From: Cunninghamella blakesleeana
Lineage: Eukaryota > Mucoromycota > Mucoromycetes > Mucorales > Cunninghamellaceae
Direction of reading: 5' to 3'
Length of the DNA: 64,000 nucleotides
Assembly (NCBI GenBank): GCA_017871115.1
Contig: JAFCIZ010000006.1
Span: 4,340,001 to 4,404,000 of the forward strand
The notes beneath the pieces were generated by a model. It had not been told where the DNA came from. It was given only the letters and a program-made list of their open reading frames with translations, and did not search any database. The position numbers and the translations under genes were made by a program. Positions 39,190 through 49,557 of the stretch are shown here, piece by piece; the stretch's first letter is position 1; each line of letters opens with the position of its first letter.

Positions 39190-39191
39190 GA

Positions 39192-39205
39192 AAAAGTAAA
39201 AAAGA
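39192..39205. repeat. target site duplication, right copy (14 bp)
   Basis: AAAAGTAAAAAAGA, identical to 33602-33615. It lies 2 bp upstream of the ORF1 start codon on the minus strand, marking the presumed 5' end of the LINE. Confidence 0.62.
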
Positions 39206-39621
39206 GAAGAAAAACAAGGTGAAAAAAATTTACTGCTTAAAAAAAATTAAATATCCGCAATTTTTTCCCAAAAGTAGAGAAGAATTTCCTATACGATTTT
39301 AATACAAAAAAAAAAAAGAATTTCCTATACGTATCTTATAAATATATTCTAAATAAAAAAAAAACCTTACTCTTTAAATTTCTCTTTATTTTATATATAT
39401 ATACATATACATATATATTTTTTGATAAATAAATTTAAATAAGTAACAATTGATTAAATACAATAGTATAAAATAAGGCTTTATATATTGAAAAAGGATA
39501 TTCAAATTACAATTCTTTCAAGTCGAACGTTTATTTGGATCAATGTTTTTTCATCAAAAAATGGTTGTAAATTCTTTTCGTTTTACATTTAATATTATAT
39601 AAAAAAATCGGCAAGTAAGCA
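39206..39621. other. intergenic region between LINE and first F-box-like gene
   Basis: The segment probably carried the original DCC1 upstream sequence before the LINE inserted, as well as the 3' end of the F-box-like gene. It includes a 16-bp direct repeat around a short A-tailed insert (39280-39331), described separately. No gene is seen. Confidence 0.5.
39280..39331 (+). mobile_element. tiny A-tailed insertion flanked by a 16-bp direct repeat
   Basis: AAGAATTTCCTATACG occurs at 39280-39295 and again at 39316-39331. Between the copies lie only 20 bp: ATTTTAATAC followed by an A run. A direct repeat around an A-tailed insert is the footprint of target-primed retroposition. The last bases before the tail (ATAC) match the end of the neighbouring LINE (CCATAC then A). 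This would be an extremely 5'-truncated insertion. A simple tandem duplication is the alternative. Confidence 0.5.
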
Positions 39622-41649
39622 TTATAACTTATTATTGAATAAAACAACATCAGCAGATTGACAATTCACTATAATCTCAGTGTTATCATCTTGATTATAC
39701 TTGTATACATCCATAGTAAAAGTATTATTTAATTTCAATTCATTAACAGTGAGTTTAGAAGCATAACGAAGAACTCCATCACATATCCCATTATTAAGAT
39801 AACAATAGCAGGTGTGTACAATGAATAACTTTTCAAATGTTAACTGTGGTGCATCAATGATAATTTGAGGCAGTGATTCACTCTTTGTTTTAAATGATGT
39901 GTACATTAATTCCAATGATCGTAAAAATGGGCACATTTGACAAATAGAAGAAATATCAGTTGGCGTAGATATATCACATTGATATAGAGAGAGGTGTTGT
40001 AATTGAAAAAATTGTCCAGTTATTGTAGGCGGCTCCACAAACACAAAACATAAAGTAAAATATTTTAAGTTTAAAAGTGCATATAACCATTTATCAATAG
40101 GAAATGACTGTTCGACGGTATTATATAGCCTTAAAGTTAATTTTGAAGTTGACAGAGGAATTATATTGTTGCATTTATTTTCTAAAATGTAGTTCAATAA
40201 AACTGATGTATCAACCACCTGCATTGATCTTTCAATTGTATCATTTAAATAATTATGTTGTTGTGTAGAGTAAATGGTATTGACAGAATGAGTAGATAAT
40301 GATGAAGAGTTATTTTCATTCATCAAATTTTCATTAAATGAATTTAGTTGCTGAATAGGATTAATTGAGTTGCCAGATTGGATGGGTAATGACATACCGG
40401 TATTTTCATTCATTATATTTTCGTCACCAAGATTATTATCCATATTAACTATAGCCATTCCATTTTCATCATCGCTGCCAACCATTGGATCAATTATTTC
40501 TTCCGAATTCAGATCGTCATTACTAGAGTGATCAACCCAACCAAACACACCAGTGGATGTGTTAAATGTTTTTAGTTTATTAGAGCTTGATTTCAACCAC
40601 TCAAATAATTTTCTTTCTAAGTTTCGATCACTTGTAGAAAATGATAAATGATACAAATAATTAAAAGAAGTAATCATACTGTATACAGCTTCACAGAATC
40701 TTGGTTGATCACTTTCATATTCTGAATCATCTTTTAAAGATATATCTAGTGTAGATAGTAGAGGATATTTTAACGAAAAATAAGTATATGATGCAGGATG
40801 TACAATAGCATGGGATTCTATTTTGAGTGTTTTAAGAGTAGTACAAGGTGTAATATTTCTTCCCAGATCATGTCGGTGAACCATATCAAATTTATATAGA
40901 TGTAATATTTCAATATGTGGACAAGATACATGAAGAGCATCCATCATTCTTTCGTCGCACCAATATTTTTCTGATCGTTGATATTGCTTAAGGTGATAGT
41001 ACGAAAAAAATTGTAAATGAACTTCTTTTAAATTACGAAAAATTAAGGAAAGTTGTAGGATATTTCCATTATAAAAAGGGTGGTAGATGCTTTCGTTAGG
41101 ATTTAAATTATTCGTGTCCAAATTAAGAATAGAAGTTACATCTAAAGAATTTTGCCTTTGTTGCTCATTAACAGTTTGATATTTAAAAATCCCGTTTTCT
41201 GATTCAATTTCTGATACAACATCTAACTGAAGGGATATACGATTATCACATAGGTCATCTACAATTGATTTACCATCACTTGATTGAGCATAGTTAAAAA
41301 TCGGTACAGCTGCAATATCTGAAAATCCAATAAACAATGCATTCGGGCAGGCACAACGTAATTCAATCATAAGAGACATGATAACTCTATATCCACGTTT
41401 TTGTAAATAGGTATCTATTTTTAATTGTTGTATCCAGTATCCAATAGGTTTGCCATAAGTTGCAGTTGTTTTAGCCATATTGAGAAACTTTTCTGTTTGC
41501 CCTATTGTATAAAGATTAACCGAATGGTAAAAGATAGGATTCCGAGTTATGGTATAGAAGGCTTTATTTATTAAAGAGCACTGAGCCACATATCTTGGTG
41601 ATAAACATAATAGTATATCTTTAGTTATTTCATAGGGTAAATCATTCAT
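39622..41649 (-). CDS. F-box-like protein with leucine-rich C-terminal region (copy 1)
   Basis: A 675-residue single coding exon. The N-terminus MNDLPYEITKDILLCLSPRY, then CSLINKAFYTITRNP, is an F-box-type motif used to bind SKP1 in SCF ubiquitin ligases. The remainder has repeated segments such as LKEVHLQF, CPHIEILHLYKFD, TLKTLKIES, LKYFTLCFVF, LQHLSLYQCDIS and FLRSLELMY, which read as divergent leucine-rich repeats. An acidic/Asn-rich stretch (about residues 375-455) interrupts them. It is closely related to the next gene on the left-hand side of SF1 (42558-43748), pointing to local duplication. The substrate is unknown. A 5' leader intron with a GC donor is likely (41655-41759). Confidence 0.82.
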   Translation of the reverse strand: MNDLPYEITKDILLCLSPRYVAQCSLINKAFYTITRNPIFYHSVNLYTIGQTEKFLNMAKTTATYGKPIGYWIQQLKIDTYLQKRGYRVIMSLMIELRCACPNALFIGFSDIAAVPIFNYAQSSDGKSIVDDLCDNRISLQLDVVSEIESENGIFKYQTVNEQQRQNSLDVTSILNLDTNNLNPNESIYHPFYNGNILQLSLIFRNLKEVHLQFFSYYHLKQYQRSEKYWCDERMMDALHVSCPHIEILHLYKFDMVHRHDLGRNITPCTTLKTLKIESHAIVHPASYTYFSLKYPLLSTLDISLKDDSEYESDQPRFCEAVYSMITSFNYLYHLSFSTSDRNLERKLFEWLKSSSNKLKTFNTSTGVFGWVDHSSNDDLNSEEIIDPMVGSDDENGMAIVNMDNNLGDENIMNENTGMSLPIQSGNSINPIQQLNSFNENLMNENNSSSLSTHSVNTIYSTQQHNYLNDTIERSMQVVDTSVLLNYILENKCNNIIPLSTSKLTLRLYNTVEQSFPIDKWLYALLNLKYFTLCFVFVEPPTITGQFFQLQHLSLYQCDISTPTDISSICQMCPFLRSLELMYTSFKTKSESLPQIIIDAPQLTFEKLFIVHTCYCYLNNGICDGVLRYASKLTVNELKLNNTFTMDVYKYNQDDNTEIIVNCQSADVVLFNNKL

Positions 41650-41654
41650 ATAAT

Positions 41655-41759
41655 CTAATTATAAAAACAATAATAAAAAGAAAAAGAAAGAGAAATAAAC
41701 AAATAAAGTAAATAGTATATATTTGTATTTATAACTTTTTAGATATTTGAGTCACTTGC
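41655..41759 (-). other. probable 5' UTR intron of F-box-like copy 1, GC-AG type
   Basis: On the minus strand AAAAAAG|GCAAGTGAC begins the segment and ATAATTAG ends it, just upstream of the start codon. The paralogue has GTAAGTGAC at the matching place. The GC donor is inferred from that alignment. Confidence 0.5.
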
Positions 41760-42421
41760 CTTTTTTAATCAAAAAAAAAAATTACATCATATGTAGAAAC
41801 TGTTTGGACTTTCTAAAATAAATCAATTAATAGAATCCATAATAAAATGATATACAAAAGCGCGCGTGTGTGTATATGCTTTTTATTGTTTTTTAATAGA
41901 TTATAAATTTACTATATATCATTATTATCTTTTTAATGTCGTTCAGATATTTATTTAAACCATTTTATTTTTATATAATAATTATAAAAAAGACAGAAAC
42001 AGGTCAATAAAATAAAAAATGCGAAAAAATTAATAAAAAAATCGACTTCGAATACTTTTTTGATCTCCGCGTTTTTTATCCTTTTCTTAATTTTGCTCCC
42101 TCCACTTTTGATTAAAAATCATCCAAAGTAAACTTGCTGACTCTTGTCTTTCTCTTATATTTAATAAAATTATTATTATTATTATTATTATATCTCTTTA
42201 CGTACTTATATCCATCTATGTTCATTTTTTATTTTTTAATTATAAAAAAAAATTTTAATTAGTTGCAGAAATATAAAACATTATGTTTATTAATGCACAT
42301 ACATCTTATATTCATATATAGTTGTAAGAAAGCTCATATTTTAAAAATTGAATATAGTTTTTTGAATATATTCTATAAGAAATTTCAATATTTCTTTTAT
42401 TTCACCAATAAATTAAACTAA

Positions 42422-42422
<1 letters not shown>

Positions 42423-42469
<47 letters not shown>
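42423..42469. repeat. poly(A) run of 47 nt
   Basis: An uninterrupted A tract about 90 bp beyond the stop codon of F-box-like copy 2. No target duplication or element body was recognised next to it, so it may be a simple mononucleotide repeat. Confidence 0.8.
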
Positions 42470-42474
<5 letters not shown>

Positions 42475-42557
42475 AAAAAAGTAACAATGCTATATGTTTC
42501 TTGTGAAATTAAACCTGCTTTAAATATTTTATAAAAATTATACAACTGATCATCAAA

Positions 42558-43748
42558 TTAAATGATATCTGTAAACTGGCATTTCACTACGACATGAAAA
42601 CCATGGTTACGAATTCCTAAGTCGAAATTTAATGAATAAATACTTTTAGAATTTGTCATTAACCAAGTTACCAATTGTTTCCCCATTCGTAAAACAACTG
42701 AGCTTGAATAAGTTAGATGATATAAATTAGTAAAAGAAGAAATCATTTCTTGTATGGCAAGAATAAATTCTGATTTATCATTGATATTGGATTCAAAATC
42801 AGAATTTAAATGAATATAGAGTGTTGATATGGATGGAAACTTAGATGAAAAATAGGAAAAATTTTCAGGTTCCATAATAATACAATCGTCCAAATATAGT
42901 GATTTAAGAGATGGGTATGGTGATATATTTGTACTTTTTGGATCACATCGGTAGTTCATAAAAAATTTGAATAATTTTAATACTTCAACATTTGGGCAGG
43001 ATAGAAGAATACTATCAATAGATCGTTCATCAAGTTCATACATTTCTGGTAATGGTTGTTGGTGATCAAAAGAGTGGAATTGAAGATGAAGTTCTTTTAA
43101 ATTGTAAAAGGTAGGGGGAAAAAATGATAATAATGATGAAAATTGTAAAATTTTTCCATAGTAAAAAGGATGATATCTATTGTTAGAGCCTAAATCATGT
43201 ATTTCAGTAGCATTTGAACGAAATAAGCGTGTAATATTTCTTTTCCGCTGTAGCTGCTCTTCATCAGTTTGATATTTTAAAATTCCTTTATCTGATTTTA
43301 TTTCTGACACAACATCCAACTGAAGAGAAGTCAATTTGCTCCATAGTTTATCGTTAGCTCCATCATTATTATTATCGTTGTCACTGGTATATTGTAAATA
43401 ATCATGTAAAGGTATATTGGGAAGTTGTTTATAACCAAGAAAGAGAGCATTTGGACAGGTATGGCGCAATTCAATATAATGCTGCACCTCTACTTCGCAC
43501 GTTTGTAATTTTTCTATATTTAATTGTTGTACCCAATACCCAACAGTTTTGCCATGAGTTGTAATTGTTTTAGCCATACTGATAAACTTTTCCATTTGTT
43601 CTTGGGTAGAGAGTTCAACTGAATGATAAATAATAGGCTCCCGAGTAATTGTGTAAAAGGTTTTATTTATTAAAGAACACTCAGCTATATATTTTGGTGG
43701 TAAATATAATAATATATTTGTAATTATTTCACAAGGTAAATCCTTCAT
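42558..43748 (-). CDS. F-box-like protein, shorter paralogue (copy 2)
   Basis: The start is taken at MKDLPCEIITNILLYLPPKY, which aligns with MNDLP of copy 1. An upstream in-frame Met at 43772 falls inside the probable 5' leader intron. The protein is 396 residues. The F-box region (CSLINKTFYTITREP) and the first leucine-rich segments (LKELHLQFHSF, CPNVEVLKLFKF, SLKSLYLDDC) follow copy 1 closely. After SIYSLNFDLG the sequence jumps to HVVVKCQFTDII, which resembles the extreme C-terminus of copy 1 (IIVNCQSADVV). About 230 residues of the copy 1 repeat region are therefore missing. It reads as an internally deleted but open frame. Confidence 0.78.
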   Translation of the reverse strand: MKDLPCEIITNILLYLPPKYIAECSLINKTFYTITREPIIYHSVELSTQEQMEKFISMAKTITTHGKTVGYWVQQLNIEKLQTCEVEVQHYIELRHTCPNALFLGYKQLPNIPLHDYLQYTSDNDNNNDGANDKLWSKLTSLQLDVVSEIKSDKGILKYQTDEEQLQRKRNITRLFRSNATEIHDLGSNNRYHPFYYGKILQFSSLLSFFPPTFYNLKELHLQFHSFDHQQPLPEMYELDERSIDSILLSCPNVEVLKLFKFFMNYRCDPKSTNISPYPSLKSLYLDDCIIMEPENFSYFSSKFPSISTLYIHLNSDFESNINDKSEFILAIQEMISSFTNLYHLTYSSSVVLRMGKQLVTWLMTNSKSIYSLNFDLGIRNHGFHVVVKCQFTDII

Positions 43749-44396
43749 ATTATCTAATAAATATAAAAACAATTATAATAAAGTGAAAGAAAAAAAAAAG
43801 ATAAATAAACAAAAAGGCTATATTTATTTATATTTATATCTTTTAGATATTAAAGTCACTTACCTTTTTAGTCACTAAAAAAAATTGTATCATATATAGA
43901 TAATGGCTGCTTGAACTTTCTAAATAAATCATTTAATAGAACCAATAAATAAAAATAGTATATAAAATATCTGTTATTTTTTAAATAAATAGAGCATTGC
44001 TTAATATATTTTGCCATCATGTTTTTATTATTAGTCAATTATTTTAATAAATCATCATTATGTCCTTGTGATAATAATTATTAAAGAGAAAAAGAAAAAA
44101 ATTACATATTTGTTCGTTTTGTTAGAAAATTACCAATAATAACACTATAAAATAGTTTATTAGTTTTCATTTTTACTCTATATATCTCTTTTATAAATGT
44201 TTAATAATAAAAATGTTAATGTTTCGAATCAAATTTGATGGTGTGCAAAAATAAAAATTATCTGTATAAAATCAATACTTTTTAAAATTTTCTTATATTT
44301 ATTAGATTGTTATAATTAAAAAAATAAAAGGAATAAAGTCAAAAGAAAAGTATGTATGTATGGAAGTATATATATATAATTAAAAATATTATATTG
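43749..44396. other. intergenic region, F-box-like copy 2 leader / SF1 3' end
   Basis: The left part is the 5' leader of copy 2. The rest is AT-rich sequence between two minus-strand genes. No further gene is seen. Confidence 0.55.
43754..43863 (-). other. probable 5' UTR intron of F-box-like copy 2, GT-AG type
   Basis: On the minus strand the intron starts at GTAAGTGAC and ends TTATTAG just before the start codon. The donor context TAAAAAG|GT is shared with copy 1 except that copy 1 has GC. Confidence 0.55.
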
Positions 44397-46899
44397 TTAT
44401 GAAGATTGCGGAGGAGGAGGAGGGGGATCTAAATTAGAGCCTATAAAAAAACACGAACCTTTAGTATCAGTTTTTATTATAAAATCACGCTTTATTTATT
44501 TATTTATTAATTTTAAATGATCCTTACCAGGTGGAGGAGGAGGTGGAGCATTAGATGACGATGGAGGGGGAGGGGGATTACCGTCATACGATTCTTCATT
44601 TGTAGGTGGAGGGGGAGGAGGAGGAGGAGGTGGGTAATGCATTTGATCCCAAGGTTGATGTGAAGATGTATTGTCATAATTTGAATAACCTTCATAATGG
44701 CCGTACGAACTGCCAGCATTATAATATCCAGATGTATCATAATTAGTATAAGTTGGATTATGCCAGGGTGCATCAGCAAATGGATTTTGTGATTGTGATT
44801 GGGATTGTTGTTGTCTATCTCTTTGCCATGGAGGTGGTTGAGCTGCAGCTGTATTATTTGGATTTGTAGAAGGAGGATAGTAATTTTGTTGATATGTACT
44901 TTGGTTATTACTGTTATTATTATTATGCTGTTGCCAAGGAGGAGGAGCAGCAGATGTTGGTGTTGATGCTCCTGTTGGTGTATTTGATCCATACTATATA
45001 AAGATAAAATAAAAATAAAACAAAAACATTGTATAATGAATAAAAATGATCCTCCCATGATATTTATTAATGTATGTACACATATTTCAAACTTACTGAA
45101 TAAGGATCAGCAGATTTTTTATCTGGTTTTTCACCTAATTCCGCCATTAAATTAAGGTATTCTGTATCCAATTGTTGATCTCTAACTCTCGCTGCTTCTA
45201 TTAATTCGGGGTTATCTCTTTGATTACAATCTCTAGCTATATGCCCATGGCCACCACATATTCTACATGTAAGATTTGCTGTAAAGTTTTGTCTTTCAGG
45301 ACATTCATATCGCCGGTGCCCAGAACTTCCACAATTTAAACATGTTTGATTTTCATCATCTCTTAGAGTACCATTAAGTGCTGCTAATTCACGTAACTGT
45401 GTTCTTTTTAATTCATTTTGACCTTCTGGAGTTGATGCAGACTATATAAAATAAATAAATAAAAAATAAAAAACAAATTAAATATAAATATATGTATACA
45501 CTTCTTTATATAATAATAATAATAATAATAATAATATTATCATTATTATTATTATGTTGATAGATATTATATCCACGTACGGTTTCTATAATTTTTTCAA
45601 TTCGTTTAACTGCCTTTTGAATTTTATCTTCAGAATCTGCCATAACCAAACAATGTAAATCTTCTTCTTGAGCTGAATTAGCAGCAGCATCTGTTCTTGA
45701 TTTCCCTTCTTTTACAGATCCTCTACCACGAATACTAATTTTTGCGCCTGATTCTTGTTCCATACCTTTTAATGTTTTACCACGAGGACCAATAAGTAAT
45801 CCAATAAAATTTATTTCAGGAAATTCTTTGGCTGGAATATATACTTTTTCTTGTAATTTTGTTGGTTTTTTATAATCTGATGGTGGTACGAAATTTGGAA
45901 TGGATTTCAAAGCTTGTTCTACTAATTTATGTCTTTCATCTTCTAATCTTTTACGATATCTGTATTCACGAGTGTTGACACGTTTACCATCTGCATTATA
46001 TACGGGTTCAGGTGATGGTGATCTATTATAGTTATATAATTATAATGAAAAACAAGTGTTACTAATCTATATTTATATTTCAATCCATATATATTGCTTT
46101 TTAAATTTTTATATCTTTTTTTATCTTGAAGTTACCTATCACGTTCAGGAGGTACTACATCATTTGTACGTAACTTTCGATTGATTTCTTCCAATCTAAT
46201 TTTTACTAAACAATCAAATAGAAGAGATAAGAAATAAGAGACAAAAAGGAGTCAGTATATCAATCAGATTTAGATTTTAAAAATAAATAAAAGATTAACC
46301 TTACTAATAGAACTATAGTTAATCGCTATAATACTTACAAACATAATTATCTTTTTCCTTTTCATCTACTTTTGGTAAGGTTGTTGGAATACCACTTGTA
46401 ATCTTTTCGTCCGTACCCCATCTGCTTTTCCGTTTTCTTTTCCTTTCTGATGATGCATTTGATCCAGTATTATCATTATTGTTATCTGGTATAGTGGTAT
46501 TTGCAGCTGTTGTTTCTGACGTATCTATTGTTTCTGTGTTTACTTGTCCTTCCGCAGCGGATTCATCGACTGATTCTAGTTTTATTTATATTTTAATAAT
46601 AATAGCAAATATTAGAAAAAAAATAAAGTAAAAAATAAAAGCAATAAGAATAAAATAAAAATGATTATTATGATTATATACTTACTAATAGGAAAAGGTG
46701 TAGAAGTTGCTGATGAATCTGAGAGATTATTATTTTCTTGGGTTGATTCTGGTTGAAAATCATGGCGCCTTTTTGTACCTAAAGGGATAACATTGGTACC
46801 TATTTATTTTATAATATATATTTTTTTAGCAATTATTTTATATACTACTAATGCCAATAATATTATTACGAAAATAAACTTACCAGTAGGTCTCCACAT
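44397..46899 (-). CDS. MSL5: splicing factor 1 / branchpoint-binding protein
   Basis: SF1/BBP recognises the intron branchpoint early in spliceosome assembly and bridges to U2AF. Eight exons (46899-46884, 46799-46686, 46575-46339, 46205-46136, 46022-45581, 45441-45097, 44993-44528, 44440-44397) join in frame to 577 residues. Features in order: the N-terminal [10 protein letters not shown]; the U2AF-ligand-like motif KRKRKSRWG; the helix-hairpin segment [12 protein letters not shown]; the KH-QUA2 core with [20 protein letters not shown] and [13 protein letters not shown]; two zinc knuckles [14 protein letters not shown] and [14 protein letters not shown]; and a long Pro-rich tail ending in poly-Pro blocks. 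The first exon is 16 nt. Two in-frame acceptors 21 nt apart precede exon 2. Confidence 0.95.
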
Positions 46900-47881
46900 T
46901 TCTTTATAAAAAAAAATTGGTAAGAAAAAAATATATATTTTTTTTTTTTTTTTTTTTTTTTTGATTAAAAAAAATAGGTGCTATTTTAAAAATCGAAATC
47001 CAGTCACCGGCGGCGGGAATTAAATTTTTGGAGTAGAAATTAAGCTTCACTTGGTAAGAGAATGATTTGTAGATAATGAATATTACAACTATTCTTTTTT
47101 TTATTTTTTTATTTGATCTTTTATTTTTATTACCATTAAATCATCAATAGCTCTATGTAAATGATTATGCTTTTATTGTTATTGCAAATTTATTTCTTTT
47201 TTTTTCATTTCTTTTTCTTTTTTTTTCAATTTTGAACTATATATTATGTATAAACTTTTGTTGAATATGTATGTATTTATACTTAACCACATGAGTACAT
47301 TTACTTTTTATTTTGGAAAAAATAAAGCATATTTTGGCCATATATTTTTATTTCTTAATATTTGGTTTTAATATTTAATAAAACATACAAGGATTACTAT
47401 TTATACATATTTATAAATTTTAGATAGATCTTTAAACTACCATATGTTATATAATTTCCTTTTTTGGGTCTAATTCATTTTTTGGTTTGATCTGTTTGTT
47501 ACAAAGTGTATTTAGTTGCTTGTTTAATTATTTTTCAAAATAATAACAATAATAATAATAATAAAACAAAGAAAATGAATATAGTTTGTGTGTATTGGTT
47601 AATTATTTATTTTCAATTATATTGTACACAAGAAATATGACTAAAAAAAAACAAAAAACACAGAATTGCTTTTTTGTACGAGTTCTACATTTATAAAGTT
47701 TGCTTATAATCCTTTTAATCTTAATCTACATATAAGGCTAGGTTTTTTTTTTTATAAAATCTTCATATGTAGAATGGAATTAGTCATTATTTCAGTAATA
47801 TTCTGTATGTAGCTACTAATTATACATAATGATCCGGTTTAGAGGTACTTTTTTTTAACAAAATTAATTAATCTTTTTACA

Positions 47882-47920
<39 letters not shown>

Positions 47921-48693
47921 CGAGATCTCTATTATAAAATTCAATACACGTGGTGAAATTTACTATATAGTTATTACTCGTCTCCAGAGTTAGGAAGATT
48001 TTCGGGAAGAAAATATAAATAAATAAATGAATGAGCATGAATAGATTAAAAAAAAAAAAAAGAAAAATAAAGCGGAATATTAATTTTTTAACGAATGGCA
48101 TAAAAAGCTCACAAATTTATGCTTATATTTCTATTTTTTTTTTTTGACATGTACTCATTAAAAATCATATTATTAATATATCAGTATAAAAAATATATAT
48201 TCAATTGAATATATTTAATAAAATTTAAATAATAATAATAATCAAAACAGTAATAATTATATAGTAGTAATATATATAATGAAATTCATAATGATATATA
48301 CACCAATATATTCTTTATTTTTTCTTTTTTTTATCAAAAGAATATAGTTTTCGAGGAAAATCGGAATAGAATAACAAGAATTTTGAATTACTAAATATGG
48401 ATCGATATTGGTGAAGTATCATTGTTTTTAAAAATCTTTTTATCAGTATTAGCCAATAATCATCCGTCCCTGTACTGTGCTAGTAGTTTGGATCATAAAA
48501 TTTTGGTATTGTTTTAAGTATTGTAAGTATTAATTCCTAGCCTTCTATAGCACAATCTTAGTCTAAAAAAAAAAAAGGAAAAATATAAAAATATAGATAT
48601 TTTTGATCATCAATTAAGCTTTTTTTTCTTTCTTTCTTTTTTTTTTCTTTAGTTTAATTTCTTTTTTCTTATCATACATAAATATAACAATCA
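46900..48693. other. divergent intergenic region, SF1 / ENA ATPase
   Basis: 1.8 kb between two start codons on opposite strands. It holds a T tract (about 46941-46962), a (TA)n tract (about 47883-47917), and a pyrimidine-rich stretch (about 48617-48670) just ahead of the ATPase start. The promoters of both genes must lie here. No gene is recognised. Confidence 0.55.
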
Positions 48694-49510
48694 ATGGAAG
48701 AAAAATCAAATACAAATCAAAATATTACTTTTTCTAATACCAATGATTATAATAATAGCAATGTGAAGAAGACACCTATTGGTTTATCAAGAACATCTAC
48801 AGCACAAAGTTCTACTGCTGAAACAAGATCTGTTCGTAGTGTTATGTTGGAAAAAATGAAGTTTGTTAAGCGTAAAAATAGAGATATGGTCCGTGTAGAA
48901 GGTCCTCCTTTCCATACCATGACACTTGAAACCGTTGTTCAATTGATGAAATCTAACTTGGATGATGGTCTTACTGAAGAAGATGCTAATGAACGTAGAA
49001 AAGAAAGTGGTTATAATGAAATGGAAGGTGAAGGTGGTGTTAATCCTTTTAAATTACTTTTAAAACAATTCTTTAATATACTTGTATTAATTTTAATTGT
49101 GGCAATGGTAAGCATTTTTTTTTTATAAAAAAAGTTTAAATTTAAACACCGTCGCAGTGGAAGAAAAAGATCGATTTTTCTAACTTTTATTTCTCTTTTT
49201 CTTCCTATTTCCTTTTTCAATTTATATTTTACAAAAATATGTAGGCTGTCTCTTTTGCTTTTAAAGATTATGTTGAAGGTGGTGTTATTTGTGCTATTAT
49301 GTTTTTAAATGCTGCTGTAGGTTTTGCTCAAGAATTTAAAGCTGAAAAAACTATGGAATCTTTACGTCAAATGGCTTCTCCTACTGTTAATGTTATTCGT
49401 AATGGTCATCAAAAAACCATTCCTACTCGTGAACTTGTCCCTGGCGATGTTATATCTATGAAGAGTGGTGACGTTGTTGGTGCTGATTGCCGTGTTTTTG
49501 AGTAAGTATT

Positions 49511-49557
<47 letters not shown>

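Larger units (their letters stand above)
33616..39191 (-). mobile_element. full-length non-LTR retrotransposon (LINE) with two intact ORFs
   Basis: On the minus strand the element runs from just before the ORF1 start codon to a 34-nt poly(A) tail (33616-33649, T on the plus strand). It encodes a zinc-knuckle ORF1 protein and an ORF2 with an apurinic-type endonuclease and a reverse transcriptase, the L1/Tad-like layout. No LTRs are present. A 14-bp direct repeat flanks it (33602-33615 and 39192-39205). If that repeat is the target duplication, the 5' leader is only about 2 nt. Both ORFs are uninterrupted and the tail is long and uniform, which argues for a recent insertion that may still be active. 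The 3' UTR between ORF2 and the tail is about 200 bp. Confidence 0.9.
41650..42557. other. intergenic region between F-box-like paralogues
   Basis: It holds the 5' leader and promoter of copy 1 (about 41650-41850, similar to the leader of copy 2), a TTA repeat near 42172-42190, and a 47-nt A run (42423-42469). No gene is seen. Confidence 0.55.

Noticed and set aside
42423..42469. A 47-nt poly(A) as the tail of a second LINE copy
   Set aside because: No element body, no LINE terminal bases before it and no flanking duplication were found.
43749..43772. N-terminal extension MFLYLLDN on F-box-like copy 2
   Set aside because: It reads through the probable 5' leader intron, and copy 1 has no counterpart; the start at MKDLP aligns with copy 1.
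44513..45058. 181-residue Ile/Leu/His-rich open frame on the minus strand
   Set aside because: It is the out-of-frame reading of the SF1 Pro/Gln-rich exon. The frame that continues across splice sites is the Pro-rich one.
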